Assembly (NCBI GenBank): GCA_029204225.1
Contig: CM055102.1
Span: 17,694,223 to 17,758,222 of the forward strand
Direction of reading: 5' to 3'
Source: Diphasiastrum complanatum
Taxonomy: Eukaryota; Streptophyta; Lycopodiopsida; Lycopodiales; Lycopodiaceae
Length of the DNA stretch: 64,000 bases
Shown here: in pieces, positions 27,385 to 39,329 of the stretch
How the letters are laid out: the number at the start of each line of letters is the position of its first letter
Position numbering within the stretch: position 1 is the stretch's first letter
The notes under the pieces: model-generated
Told to the model about the DNA's origin: nothing
What the model saw: only the letters and a program-made list of their open reading frames with translations
The model's database searches: none
Program-made: the position numbers and the translations under genes

Positions 27385-29793
27385 TTGAGAGTGTGTAGAA
27401 ACATTTATTGTTCATTATTTGAGTTTTCTTCACTTAAAATGTCTTCAATGGGTTCATCCTTGTTGGAACCAAGTGAAAGATTGACCACTTCAAATTATTC
27501 AATTTGGAAAATGAGGATGGAGTCCATCTTGATCCTTCAAGACGTGATGAACATAGTTCTTGGCCTTGAAGAAGAACCACAAGTTCTTCAAGAGGTTCAA
27601 AAATACAAAAAGAGAGCTAGGATGGCTCTCCACTACATTAAGATGAATGTCTCTAATGAGATATTGAGGGAGATAGGTATTTGTACAACAGCCAAAGAAG
27701 CTTGGGATTGTCTCAAGACTATCTATGAGGCTAAGAATACCTCTAGGCTTCTCACTCTTAGGAATCAAATCTTTCAAAGTAGCCAAAGGAGTGATGAGAG
27801 TGCATCTAGTTATGTTTTGAGAGTAAAAGATATTCATAGAGAGCTTGCTTGCATTGGTGATTCCATCAATCAAAATGAGCTAGTTCAAGTCATTCTCAAT
27901 GGCTTGAGAAGTGAATTTGATAACCTTGTCCAATCCTATGCCATTAAGGAGGAGCTACCAAGTTTGGAGGCTCTCCAAAGTGTGCTAATTTCGGAAGAAT
28001 CAAGACAAGAGTACAAGCTCTTGAGGATGGACAAGCTTTCTCTCGCTCATAATGATGGCAAAGCTCTCTTTGCCAAGGATAAGCACAAAGGGAGGAGCAA
28101 GAACCAACATCAACAATCATCAAGCAAGGACAAAGTCAAATCCAAAGACAAAGATGAGGAGGAAGATGATTCCTCTAATGCTTCATCATCCAAGCTCAAG
28201 AAGAAGAAGATCAAGTGCTTTTATTGTGGCAAGAAAGGTCATTATGCCACCAATTGCTTCAAGAAGAAGAATCAACTCAAGCAAGCCAATATTACCAATG
28301 AGAAGGAAGACACTATTGCAAGTGATGGAGAGGGATCTCTTATGGTCTCTAGTTTCTCATCTACTCCTTTCAAGAAGGACGGCCTATGGTATATTGATAG
28401 TGGAGCCTCTTCACATATGTGTAGCTCCAAGGACTCTTTCTCTTCTATTGCACCTTATGATGGAGTCAAGAAATCAATATACACTACAAATGATTTTGAA
28501 TGTCCTATTGAAGGCATAGGGAACATTCCCTTGAAGCTTGCATCCTCTAAAGTTCTTTCTCTCTCTAAAGCTCTTTATGTACCTAAGCTTACCAAGAATC
28601 TTATTAGTGTTGGCCAATTGCTTGATAATGGCCTGGATGTAAAATTCAATGTTGATACTTGCACTATCAAGAAGAATGATGAGATACTTGCATTAGGATC
28701 TAGATTTGGTGGCATCTATAAACTAGATCCAAATGAGTATGTGAATGCTTGTAATGTTGCTCTTGTGAACAAGCTCTCTATGGAGAAATTATGGCATAGG
28801 AGGTTGGGACATCCCAACTACAAATCCATGCTCTCTATGATCAAAGATGCCAAAGCTATTGGCTTGCCAAAGTCACTCTCCAAAAAGATCGAGCCTTGTG
28901 AGGCTTGTGCTATTGCTAAATCTCACAAAGAGCCATTTACAAGATCTTCTTTCAAAAGCAAGCATCCTTTGGAGTTAATCCACTCGGATGTGCATTTCTC
29001 ATCAACTACAAGCAAGGGAGGAGCCACTTGTTTTGTTACTTTCATTGATGATTACACAAGATTCACTTGGATATATCTTCTTGCTTCTAAATCTATGGTG
29101 TTTGATCATTTCCTTATTTTCAAAGCTTATGTAGAGAAGCAATTCTCATTCAAGATTAAAGCTCTTACAAGTGATGGAGGTGGTGAATATATCTCCAATA
29201 AATTTCAAGATTTTTCTGAGCTTGAAGGCATTAAAAGAGAGTTTTCTTGTGCCTACTCTCCATCTCAAAATGGAGTGGCCGAGAGAAAGAATAGATCTCT
29301 GTGTGAATGTGCAAAATCTATGAGAATTGAGGCATCTTTGCTCAGCGATTTTTGGGGAGAAGCCATTAATTGTGCAAATTATCTTTGCAATAGGCTCCCA
29401 CATATAGCTCTTGGAGGAAAGTCACCATATGAAATCTTATTTTTTAAGAAGCCTAAGGTTGATCACCTTATTTTTGGATGTTTTTGCTTTGTCCATATTC
29501 CCTTGGAAACAAGGAAGAAGGAAGATCCTAGTGCATGCAAAGGGATCATGGTTGGATACTCATCCACCAAGAAGGCCTATACAATCTTTATACTCTCTAC
29601 TTCTCAAGTTATTGAAAGTAGAGATGTTGTCTGTCATGAAGATCAACACTCATCTTTTGAAGAGGCCGAGATCAAGAAATCTATGGATGCATCATCAATT
29701 ATTGATTTTGAAGACAATCATGATGTGATGGGGTCGAGATTTGAAGAAGACTCTCCTCGGATTTTTTTCACCAAGAAGATCCATGAGAGATAG
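27385..29793 (+). CDS. Copia gag-protease-integrase polyprotein, truncated before RT
   Basis: 802 codons; the internal ATG at 27439 (MSSMGSSLLEP, residue 19) is the likelier natural start. In order: gag (residues 30-230), CCHC zinc knuckle CFYCGKKGHYATNC (278-291), aspartic protease WYIDSGASSHM with catalytic D338, pre-integrase WHRRLGHP (about 472), integrase with D535 (HSDV), D597 (SDGGGEY) and E633 (ERKNRS), 35 residues between the last two. The frame ends TAG after a short tail. The expected linker and start of RT are deleted: the text passes from STNYVFYVSHEES to GLDYEETFAPVAKM. Produces virus-like particle and integration proteins in intact relatives. Confidence 0.9.
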   Translation: MRVCRNIYCSLFEFSSLKMSSMGSSLLEPSERLTTSNYSIWKMRMESILILQDVMNIVLGLEEEPQVLQEVQKYKKRARMALHYIKMNVSNEILREIGICTTAKEAWDCLKTIYEAKNTSRLLTLRNQIFQSSQRSDESASSYVLRVKDIHRELACIGDSINQNELVQVILNGLRSEFDNLVQSYAIKEELPSLEALQSVLISEESRQEYKLLRMDKLSLAHNDGKALFAKDKHKGRSKNQHQQSSSKDKVKSKDKDEEEDDSSNASSSKLKKKKIKCFYCGKKGHYATNCFKKKNQLKQANITNEKEDTIASDGEGSLMVSSFSSTPFKKDGLWYIDSGASSHMCSSKDSFSSIAPYDGVKKSIYTTNDFECPIEGIGNIPLKLASSKVLSLSKALYVPKLTKNLISVGQLLDNGLDVKFNVDTCTIKKNDEILALGSRFGGIYKLDPNEYVNACNVALVNKLSMEKLWHRRLGHPNYKSMLSMIKDAKAIGLPKSLSKKIEPCEACAIAKSHKEPFTRSSFKSKHPLELIHSDVHFSSTTSKGGATCFVTFIDDYTRFTWIYLLASKSMVFDHFLIFKAYVEKQFSFKIKALTSDGGGEYISNKFQDFSELEGIKREFSCAYSPSQNGVAERKNRSLCECAKSMRIEASLLSDFWGEAINCANYLCNRLPHIALGGKSPYEILFFKKPKVDHLIFGCFCFVHIPLETRKKEDPSACKGIMVGYSSTKKAYTIFILSTSQVIESRDVVCHEDQHSSFEEAEIKKSMDASSIIDFEDNHDVMGSRFEEDSPRIFFTKKIHER

Positions 29794-29879
29794 ATCCTAG
29801 CCTAAGAGGCTCTCATATGTTGACAAAGGCAAACAAGTGGATCTTGATTCCACTAATTATGTTTTTTATGTCTCTCATG

Positions 29880-30463
29880 AAGAGTCAGAGAATGTACATG
29901 GTCTTGATTATGAGGAGACCTTTGCACCCGTTGCAAAGATGGTGACAATAAAATTCTTATTTCTCTTGCTTGTTTTTTCAAGTGGAAGGTGTTTCAATTA
30001 GATGTATCCAATGCTTTTCTAAATGGTTATCTTGAGGAGGAGATCTATATGGAAAAATCTTAAGGATTCATCAAGGATGAGTCCAAAGTGTGCTTGCTCT
30101 TCAAAAGTCTTTATGGACTCAAGCAAGCACCAAGATCATGGTATTCAAGACTTAACTCTTTTCTTATCTCACTAGGATTTACTCTTAGTGACTATGATCC
30201 TTCCATGTATCTAAAGTTTTTTGATAGCAATATTGTCATTCTTCTAATTTATGTCGATGACATTATTCTTTGTGGAAGTTGTATCAAGCTAGTTGATGAA
30301 ACCAAGCTAGCACTTGGATGTGAGTTTAAAATGCAAGATTTAGGAGAGATGCATTACATCCTAGGCCTAGAAATTGATTTTTATGAAAATCATGTCTTTA
30401 TATGCCAATCTAGATATGCTCACTCTATGTTGAAAAAATTCCATATGGAAAATGTGAAAAATT
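29880..30463 (+). pseudogene. Copia reverse transcriptase, N-terminal part
   Basis: GLDYEETFAPVAKM (about 29899), then a one-base frame change to FQLDVSNAFLNGYLEEEIYM (catalytic Asp in QLDV), a TAA at 30061-30063, SLYGLKQAPRSWY, and YVDDIILCG at about 30250 (catalytic YVDD). The frame runs LGEMHYILGLEI to FHMENVKN and is then cut by the insertion at 30464. At least one frameshift and one stop, plus the upstream deletion, make it inactive. Confidence 0.85.
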
Positions 30464-31144
30464 GTCTACATTGGCAAATCTAGCCATGTAGAATATTGTA
30501 CATTTTGTCAATATTGTTTGTTGGTTACTTGAATGGCCAAAGTGCCACTTGTACATACACACCTAAAGTAGGTTACCACGAGTCAAGAGGAGTGGTTGTG
30601 TCTATTTGGTAGTGATTCCTACTTTGTAGGATCTAGACCATGATTTATGATGAAATTTGTACCTACCATGCACCTACCAAGCATGACTCTTGGATCTAGA
30701 CTAGGGTTTTCACATTAGGGCAAGAAAGTGGAGTCTACTTCCTTATTACATGCTGGATTTTCACCTAACTTTGCAAAGGAAGTGTGTTTTACTATGTATT
30801 TCCATTCTCCATAGTGAGAAGATAGAAACTTTTTGGAGCCTCAAGGAGAAACTCGAGTTTCCTCTCATTGTATGGCGATTACTCTATTTTTCCAATGAAA
30901 CCCAGCTTTGACACTTTGTAAACACTGTCTACAGGCCGTACTACAGCCTTATTTCCACACGTGTGGAGTTGGATTAGACTATTTGATCAATGCTTTGATT
31001 GTCTCTACTTGTTTCCTATCAAGCTGCTAAACTAGATCTTGTTTTCTGATGACTAGTTTCTGATAGATTGTTTAACAAGCATACAATCACCTTGTGGATC
31101 ATTCAAAGATCCATTTATGGTCCTTAGTACTGTACTTTTCACAG
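30464..31144. mobile_element. Insertion X1 (681 bp) in the copia RT
   Basis: Precisely interrupts the RT frame; AAAATT flanks it on both sides (30458-30463, 31145-31150). It is a reverse-complement relative of X2 (31262-31962), e.g. ATTGGCAAATCTAGC at its left and ATCCATTTATGGTCCT at its right, both mirrored in X2. No coding sequence. A palindrome CCACACGTGTGG lies near 30957. Element class unknown: termini GTCTAC...TTCACAG show no convincing long TIR. Confidence 0.75.
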
Positions 31145-31150
31145 AAAATT

Positions 31151-31256
31151 CTAAGAGCATAGATACTCCAATGGAGCAAATTGTAAAAGATCCTAATAAA
31201 GGTGATGAAAGATCCTTTGAGGACATCACACTTTTTAGGAGCCTTGTAGGCTCCTT
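31151..31256 (+). pseudogene. Copia RT/RNase H connection fragment between two insertions
   Basis: Reads SKSIDTPMEQIVKD and LFRSLVGSLI, the conserved TPM...YRSLVGSLIYL link of copia elements. Joins in frame to VKN on the left and WLTITRPDVSF on the right once X1 and X2 are removed. Confidence 0.85.
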
Positions 31257-31261
31257 AATTT

Positions 31262-31962
31262 GTGTAAAAGTACTGTACTTTAGGACCATAAATGGATCTA
31301 CAAAAGATCCACAAGAGTGATTGGATGCTTGCTTAACAATCTATCAAAAAATTAGACACAAAAAAGTTGATCTAGATTGGCAATTTGACAAACAACAAGC
31401 ATTAACAATCAAAAGCATTGATAAACATTGAAATCCGAGCCCACACGTGTGCACTACAGGCTGTAGTACGGCCTTCAACCTGAGAAACAAGTAGAAATTG
31501 ATTTGGTTTCATTTGGATCACAAAAACTCAATGTACATAGTGAACTAGCTTGAGATTGCCAATGAGCTCCAAAAATTTTCTATCTTCTCACTATGGAGAG
31601 AGGGAATACATAGCAAATTCGACTTCCTTCTTGAAGTTAGGTGGATTTCCAGCATGTAATAAGGAAGTTAACTCACTCTCCTTGACCTAAAATGAAACCC
31701 TTGTCTATTTCCTAGAGTTATGCTTGGTAGGTAGCTAGTTGGTCAAATTTTCACCTTAAACTTAGGTGTAGGTCCTATAAAGTAGGGATGACCACCAAAT
31801 AGACATGACCAACTCTCTTGACTTGACCTAACCTACATTAGGATGGGTTTCCCATGTGGCATCATGGCCTCACATGTGTGGGACCCACTTGTGTACACAA
31901 TTTACACTATTCTACATGGTTTTTTATCAAGCTAGATTTGCCAATTTTTGGCAATTCTTCAC
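31262..31962. mobile_element. Insertion X2 (701 bp), inverted relative of X1
   Basis: Flanked by AATTT (31257-31261 and 31963-31967). Orientation opposite to X1 and similarity roughly three quarters by eye, with extra sequence at the end (hairpin TTGCCAATTTTTGGCAA, about 31939-31955). Short GTG...CAC termini. Non-coding. Confidence 0.75.
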
Positions 31963-31967
31963 AATTT

Positions 31968-32617
31968 GGCTTACCATTACTAGGCCCGATGTAAGTTTTT
32001 GTGTGCACAAATTGAGTCAATTTATGCAAGATCCTAAGATCCATCATTGGAAGATGGCCAAGAGGATTTTAAGATATGTATCTTCATCTTGTGATTATGG
32101 TCTACTCTATAAAAGTGAAGATCTATCCATTATTGGCTTCTCGGATTCGGACTTTGCAAGTGACAAGATGGATCGAAAGTCTATTAGTGCATACACTATC
32201 TTTCTTGGAGGCAATCTAATATCTTGGCTTTCCAAAAAGCAAGATACTATATCTCTCTCTTCATGTGAGGCCGAGTACAAAGCACTCACTACAACTACCA
32301 AAGAAGTGCTTTGGATCAAGAGGTTATTAATGGAACTAAAGTGCATCAAGGAGGATGATCTACCAATGATCAAGTGTGATAACATCTCGGCCCAAGCTCT
32401 TGCCAATAATCTCATATTTCATGCAAGAAGCAAGCACATAGAAGTGGCACACCATTTTGTGAGAGAAAAGCTTATTGGAGGTGAAATCTATTTGGAGCAT
32501 GTCAACTCGTCCTCTTGTATTGCCGATCTACTCACCAAGCCTTTGAGCAAAAGTGCTTTCATCAAGCATAGATCTAATCTTGGAGTTATATCAAGATCAA
32601 TGCTCAAATCTTCATAG
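31968..32617 (+). pseudogene. Copia RNase H and C-terminus
   Basis: TITRPDVSFCVHKLSQFM, then HHWKMAKRILRYV, SDSDFASD (RNase H Asp), SWLSKKQDTISLSSCEAEY (Glu) and SKHIEVAHHFVRE, DLLTKPL at the end: a complete copia RNase H. The open frame itself is intact to the stop at 32615-32617; it is only separated from its RT by X2. Confidence 0.9.
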
Positions 32618-32635
32618 ATAATGTTTTAGGAGGAG

Positions 32636-33372
32636 TGTGAAGAATTGAAAAAGATTGTCTATGTTAGATATAGGGGTCTTATATTTTTTACATCCAACAT
32701 CTAGGTGTAGGATGTTGATAGGAATAAATTTGGCATAGATGGCAAATTATGCACTTCCACTTGTAATGCCACTATTGAGTCAAAATAGAGTAAGAGGCTA
32801 AACATGTGCCAATTAGAGTATAGACAAGTGTAAAGTTTTTGTTTGATGAATTCCAAGAGGTCCAATAGGATTTAGAGGTGGAACCTTGTGAGGTCCAATA
32901 GGAAATTGAGGTGTGCTTGAATATAGTCCAATATAATTAAGAGGTGTATGGTTCAATGATCCAATAGGATCAAGAGGTGACAAAATATGGTCCAATCATA
33001 GTTAAGCATAGTGGTAGCTCATGGATCTACTAGTATCATTGTACTCCTCATTTTGAATCTAATTGACTTGGTGATTTCATGGATTTTGTGAGTTATTGGA
33101 TTTCTAGCTTTCTCTCTCTACCCGAGAGCTCATGATGCTTTTTCTCTCTCTATCCGAGGAGAGCAGCTTGTTTTTACTTAGATTATTTTTTGAATACTTG
33201 CCACATGTGTGAGTGAGAGTTGGAAGTGATTGAATGCATGTAGTAGTGTGTTTTTGCCATAGGATCTAAGATTGATCTTGAATCTCAATCTAGTCTTGAT
33301 CTTGGTGCATCTACACACCTTAGGAGATCACAAGTACATGTTGTGGACTATCCACACGTGTGAAATTCAACA
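32636..33372 (+). repeat. 3' LTR of the young copia (737 bp)
   Basis: Follows the polypurine tract; same ends as the 5' LTR; outer flank GATTG matches the left target duplication. Confidence 0.95.
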
Positions 33373-36310
33373 GATTGGACACATAGCTGAAGCCAGAATT
33401 TCAAAAGAAGTTTGGAACATCCTGAGCTCACTATATACGTGAGGGACGTAACTACTAAGTTACATCTACGAAGGAGATTCTTTACATTCAAGATGTCTAA
33501 TGGTGATTCTCTTCAGAGTCACATTAACTAGTTTAAGAATCTCTTGCAACAGATGAATGTTGTCGGATCAGTCATAGACGATCAAGATACAATGATGACA
33601 TTGCTTTCAAGTTTTTCCTCTACATATGAGAACTGGGTGATGATCATATTGACACACTCAGATTTATCTCATACTCGAGTTATCATTATGTTGCTGCAAG
33701 AAGACAATAGAAGAAGTCAAGACACTTTGTCTATTTCCTCCTCTCAGACTCTATATGTCAACAAAGGCTCTAAGCGACAGAAGCAGAAAAGATCCAAGAA
33801 GACTGCAACGAATCAAAAGCCGACTCAAAGTCAAGGACAATCATCAAATCCACAGTCGAAAAAGAAGATGTTTTGCAAATATTGCAAGCGCAATAACCAT
33901 GAGATCAAGGATTGCCGAATTCTCCAAACGAAGAATGCAACCAAGCAACCTGATTAACAAGCAAACACAGTTTCATCATCTCCCCAGGTCGAAGTGGACG
34001 AAGGCGCATTTATGGTCAAAGACCAAAGCGCATTTTTGGATGATTCGTGATTTCTTTTTTCTAGAGCAACTCAACACATGACCAATCAACGTGAGATTTT
34101 CAACTCCTACATGCCTTACAGCATGAAGAAATTTGTTCATCTTGGTGACAAAAGTAGCCACACTATTGAAAGTGAAGGTACTGTAAGATTGCGATTCCAG
34201 TATGATCAGTTCAAACTACTATCAAAGGTTTTATATGTTCCTAAACTCTCTACAAATCTGTTATTAATAAGTAGAATTACATATTTAGATCATAAGGTGG
34301 AATTCGAATATGATCAATCCAAAATTATTAATAGGAGTAATATGATCTTTGCACTCGGCAAGAGACAGAGTTACTTATATAGATTGGCACATTGTTATTC
34401 TGATTCTAGTCAAGCCTTGAAAATCTCTGTTCTTGTCAATAAAGCATTACTATGGCATCATTGCTTAGGACACTTGAATTATACATATGTTTCGAACATG
34501 TCCAGACAATCCATGGTTCTTGATCTCGACTAAAGGTCGATCTCCCTGTCTGTCATAGCTGCATCTTTGGAAAGCAGACTAGGATTGAGCAACAGTACAT
34601 TACCTCCTATTCGCTTCAATCAAATGGTCTTGTTGAGAGAAAAAACAAAACCTTAGTTGAATCGGCAAAGTGCATGTTATCACATGCGACACTTCCGAAG
34701 TCCTTCTAGGTTGAAGCTGTTTCAACAGCAACCTATATTCAGAACAGATGTCCTACTAAAGGTCTCCCAGACAAAACATCATTCGAAGTTTGGATAGGTA
34801 CCAAATCTTCTCTATCAAACTTACGAGTTTTTGGATGTACTGCTTTTGCGCAGATACCTCGTGATCTCAAGAAGAAGCTCGACTTCCAGAGTATCAAATG
34901 TATTTTCATCAGCTACACTACTTCAGATCAAACCTACAAGTTGTTCGATCTCATCGAGTCGAAGATATTCACTAGCCTGGATGTCATCTTCATTGAAGAT
35001 CAGTTTCAAACCTCAAAGGAAAAGGCAGTGCCCATGTAGCCGACCTGTCAGATTCTCCTGACATATTGAACTTTTCAGTTCCTCAATCGACTATTCCCCT
35101 TGAAGGACCAAGCTCATCTACTCTTGACGAACAACAAATCAACGACGAATCAGAAGATGATGATGTTGCAGTTCAGCAACTACAGTATGATGAAAATGAT
35201 CAACTTCCTCTATTCCAATAAGATCTTCAAGAGCAAGCAGACCACCTAACAGGTATATCGACGAGTCTGCAGCCTATCTTGTTCACGAGCCGACGATTGT
35301 CCAAGAGGCATTCAGTCAGCCTAATTCAGATCTCTGGAGAAAAGCTATAAAAAAAGAGTATTCATCTCTTATCAATAACCAAACATGGACAATTGTCGAA
35401 TTACCTGCTAGCAGAAACCTAGTTGATTGCACTAGTTGATTGCAAATAGATTTTCAAAGTCAAGTACAATGCAAAATTACACTGAGGCCTTCAGTCCAGT
35501 AGTCAAGCATTCTTCTATTCGACTTTTACTATCATTTGCCGTTGTGGCAGATTTGAAAATACATCAAATGGATGTACATACAACATATCTCAATGGAGTT
35601 ATTGAAGACATTTACATGGTGCAACCCGAAGGTTATATTATCGAGGGTAAACACAATCATGTGTGTACACTCCAGACATTTTATGGCTTCAAGCAATCTG
35701 CTCGAGCATGGTTTCAAATAATCAATACTTTCCTTATTGATCACGGCTACACACCTAGCTCTTCAGGTTCAAATGTTTACTTCAAGACAGTGTAGCAATC
35801 TTTTATCATTATCACTTTGTACGTGGATGATACATTGATTTTCAGCAATAGTACCAATCTGATAAAAGAGACCAAGACAATGCTATCTTCCGAATTCGAC
35901 ATGACCGATTTGGGCGAAGCTCATTTCTACCTTGGTATACAGATCCACAAAGACAGAAAACAGAAGTTGGTCTACATTACACAACAGAGGTACATGTACA
36001 ACATGTTAGTCAAATATAATCGGATTAATTACAAGTTAGCTCTCTCACCAATGAAACCAAGTCTCAAATTGTCAAAGGACCAGTGTCCTCAAGCAATTCA
36101 AGAGAAGCAGCGGATGCGTGAGTATCCTTACCATTCTATTGTAGGATCTCTTATGTACACCATGATCTGTACCAGACCAGACATAGCTTTTGCAACCAAC
36201 TCTCTCAATCAGTTTATGACTAACCCTGGTGTAACACATTGGAAGGCTCTTACCAGAGTTATGAGATATCTTCGAGCTACACCAATCAAAAGATATTGTG
36301 ATTAATATCA
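33373..36310 (+). pseudogene. Older copia element, right part (gag to RT)
   Basis: Continues the gag interrupted at 25947. Gag ends with the knuckle CKYCKRNNHEIKDC (about 33874-33915). Protease is broken by a stop (LDDS, stop, then ATQHMTNQ at 34020-34085). Pre-integrase ALLWHHCLGHLNY at about 34445. Integrase lacks its centre and resumes at SLQSNGLVERKNKT (about 34606) with a stop. RT: RLLLSFAVVADLKIHQMDVHT-type start at 35520, stop at 35793, then LYVDDTLIFSN (35816) to RPDIAFATNSLNQFM. The frame ends near 36300 in HWKALTRVMRYL; RNase H and the 3' LTR are missing. Many stops mean it is much older than the copia inserted in it. Confidence 0.85.
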
Positions 36311-36649
36311 CTATCAGTTCAACACACAATCTAAAAGTATCGATAACAGATAGAAGCTCAAAAATTCAAGCACTAAAGTGCACATACAATTAAAAATCAC
36401 AAACATAGACTACATGAATCACATCAAACAACCAATACAATAGTGAGTCATTCTAATGACGAGGCTTTAATGTAAAGTATGGCAACACTCTCATGTGACT
36501 ATGTACAAATCATAAATGCAATGAATCGCTACATCTGAATTTCAAAATACTAACGATCCGAATAGCAGAACATTGTTTGGATGGCTAAAAAAATTTGCAC
36601 TATTTTTTCATACCTATGCACAAGAAATTTGTTTACTTGTCCGATGAAC

Positions 36650-36706
<57 letters not shown>

Positions 36707-38280
36707 AAAAAAATATTTTAGACATGACTAGCTAGAAGCATGTGAGTATCTAGTAGACAATACTGACACAATGGGCACAATCGTAGGGGCAACAAAAAAG
36801 AGAGTGAAAAATCAACAAAAGCCAATTTTGGATAATATTAGATATTATTTTGGTAAATGTACTATAAGCAACAATTTTGAATAAAAAACTCTTATGCATT
36901 TATTCATAAAAAAAACTAGTAGATACATTGATGAAAAAGATATATACACCCCGAAGGAGAAGTTTAAGCAAAAGTAAGCTCAAACAAGAGCGAAACTTGC
37001 ACTAAAACTAAGATTAATCCAAATCTTGGCATTAAAAATAGAGATGCAAAAACTATGATGATGTCAGTGAGACTCTGCCAACTAACATTCCTCGTACATA
37101 CAGATGGCTACACCTTTAATTTCAATCATTACGACTCAAAATTCATTAATTTCAATCAATATAGTTTTCAACGCACAAACCCAAATCCACGTCATTTTCA
37201 GCCCTATTTGTGAACTAAATTATAGGTATTCGATCAAGGTGTTCGTACTTACCAAAATGCGCCTACAATATTCAGCCCAAGCATGACCCTTACAATGCAC
37301 AGCATTTGACAAATACAAACTATTTATTTGTGAAATTAAACTATACCCAATTGCACAAATTTATATAAAGAAGTCAATGATGTCATAAGGTAAAGCTTAG
37401 AAAACAACATAACAGCAACTTAAAAAGTAAAAAGGATCTAAGTCAAAACAATAATCTAGCACCATTGCTTATGTCTCATCAATAGCCAAAGACAAAATAC
37501 AAAACACTAGAAACAAGGCGGGCTCCTTAGCTCCCACTTTTCTGGACTCTATTATTAATCATCTTAAAGATACCAAAAGCTGAAATAGCAAAGATAAAAC
37601 CAAAAGAGCCTTGAACGAGTAACCCTTATGGAGTAACAACATGATTAGATTGAAATACAAGACCTTACAATGAATAAAATTTTTAAAACATGGGCCTTCT
37701 AAACTCATAATCAAAGCTTCAATTTGACAGCCATTTACAAATAAACAGACACAAAAATACATTTAACCCGAGACGATGCGGAACACGTTTGGGATCCCCG
37801 ACTGCAACTATGGAAGGAATGATTTAAGAAAAAATCAAGGGGTCTAAAGTGGAAAATATACGAATCTGGAAATCCAAAAGATCAATTTTTATGAGTTCTA
37901 CTCCAATTTTGAATCATTGCCCATCTTAACTAGCTTGTAAACTATTAAAACCCCTTCTTTAGCACTTACAAGACTCTACTTTATTTACAAAGGGTAACAG
38001 GTCCTTTTGGGCCCAAATAACACTTACACATTTGCTAGTTACTAGATGCCTCTGTACTCACAGCTACTGGTTGGCAAAAATGCCAGTCCATGACAAATGC
38101 AAATGCGTACCATGATATTTCATACCAGCTACTCACTTCTGAAGTACAAATAGACGTGATCTCTTTTTAGGCAGAGAAACGCTAAGGCCACTAGAATATA
38201 CACAAGGTTCGCATCATATGCATTTTCTTTACAAAAGGCCTTGCCATGATGCTTGACTTTTTAAGCTGCTATGAGATGTT
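36311..38280. other. Intergenic, no gene seen; downstream side of eIF4E
   Basis: AT-rich, non-coding. Holds a (GA)n tract (36653-36702). The eIF4E 3' UTR probably enters from the right, but no polyadenylation site was fixed. Confidence 0.4.
36653..36702. repeat. (GA)n microsatellite, 50 bp
   Basis: Perfect GA tract followed by poly-A. Confidence 0.97.
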
Positions 38281-38284
38281 CATC

Positions 38285-38353
38285 GGCAATGATTCAAGCC
38301 TAGGACCTTCTGGGACAACAGCAGCTTCTCTATCCGGCTGAGCTATGACTAGA
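38285..38353 (-). repeat. tRNA-related sequence, likely SINE head
   Basis: Minus strand shows a pol III A-box-like TAGCTCAGCCGG (38345-38334) and, about 33 bases on, a B-box-like GGCTTGAATC (38300-38291), the spacing found in tRNA genes. Not a normal tRNA: the acceptor stem and anticodon arm are not obvious. A tRNA-derived SINE or tRNA pseudogene fits; the tail was not located. Confidence 0.45.
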
Positions 38354-39281
38354 CACTGGAGCACCGGATGTAACTGTAAATTTCTCTTGGTTGCTATACA
38401 AGCCCCTGACTCGAACATTGAATAAATCAAAATAGATTTTATGCAGCAAGGAGGTCAACAGTGTAACATAACAGTCTAATCAGTTCTACTCTGTTTTGTT
38501 CAACTTCCAAATTAACACATCACACAAGATTCATCTCTCAACCCATGTATTAGGTTGTAAGTCTGTCTCTTTGCACTAGGCTGAGAAAATGATCAGGCCT
38601 GAATCCCAACAAAGATTACTTTGATGATATTTTTTATTCTTTCAAGCCCTTAAAATATGGTAGCAAGCAAAAATATCGTCATAATACTATATAGAATCAA
38701 AATAGTAATAAAATATATCATAATTCCAAAACAGTAACTTATATCTTTTCTGAGATGCCACAAATAATGCCCTTCAAAGTGTTGACACATTCAGTTATAC
38801 AAATCAGTCAGAGTAGAGCATGCAAGTATCTGTGATATTAAATCTTCCTTGCCAAGAAGCTGATAGGCAACTCTGGTATAGATTAAACCAATCAAATGAA
38901 TAAGCTCTACAAAATGAGCACATCTAATCATATTTTTGCCCCAGAAGTCAACTAATTTCATCAGCCTCTAAGGGTGTACTCAACATAGGGGCAGAGCCAT
39001 AAGGAGATATAACTGAAACCCACAAACCTTCAAAATCATGATGCACAGGAATTTCTCATTAATGTGTAAGAAAGCCCAAAGAAGTTACATATGGACCATG
39101 TGTAGCTTGACGTGTCATATCCTTCCAACAAGATTCCTCCATCATATGTTTCCACATGGACCAAGCTAGCAGCAGGAAGCTACTAAATTCGAATGTATTT
39201 GAAGTGCTTTGAATGACGAAGAGAATACTACCAAAGTATCACAACTCTCAAAATTGATGCTTGCAAATCATTTTCAGAAGT

Positions 39282-39329
39282 TCAAACTGTGTAACGATTC
39301 TTTGCCATCTTCTCCTTCCTTGCATCTTC
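39282..39329 (-). CDS. eIF4E: eIF4E exon 5 (residues 209-223 and stop)
   Basis: Acceptor TTGGCAG|GAAGATGC. Encodes [15 protein letters not shown] then TGA. Lies 13.3 kb from exon 4, yet gives exactly the expected C-terminus, so the assignment is strong despite its small size. Confidence 0.92.
   Translation of the reverse strand, partial: EDARKEKMAKNRYTV

Larger units (their letters stand above)
25948..33372 (+). mobile_element. Complete young Ty1/copia retrotransposon, 7.4 kb
   Basis: LTRs at 25948-26682 and 32636-33372, perfect 5-bp target duplication GATTG (25943-25947 and 33373-33377), PBS TGGTATCAGAGCC at 26683 and a purine tract AGGAGGAG before the 3' LTR. The LTRs differ at about 14 sites by eye (about 98% identical), so insertion is recent. 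Coding: gag-protease-integrase in one frame, then a deletion, a reverse transcriptase split by two foreign insertions (30464-31144, 31262-31962), and RNase H. It is inserted in the gag of an older copia. Domain order PR-INT-RT-RH is the copia order. Now non-autonomous. Confidence 0.95.

Noticed and set aside
30464-31144. Insertion X1 as a spliceosomal intron (starts GT, ends CACAG)
   Set aside because: Its inverted relative X2 is also inserted in the same gene without GT-AG ends, and X1 is flanked by a target-site-like AAAATT duplication.
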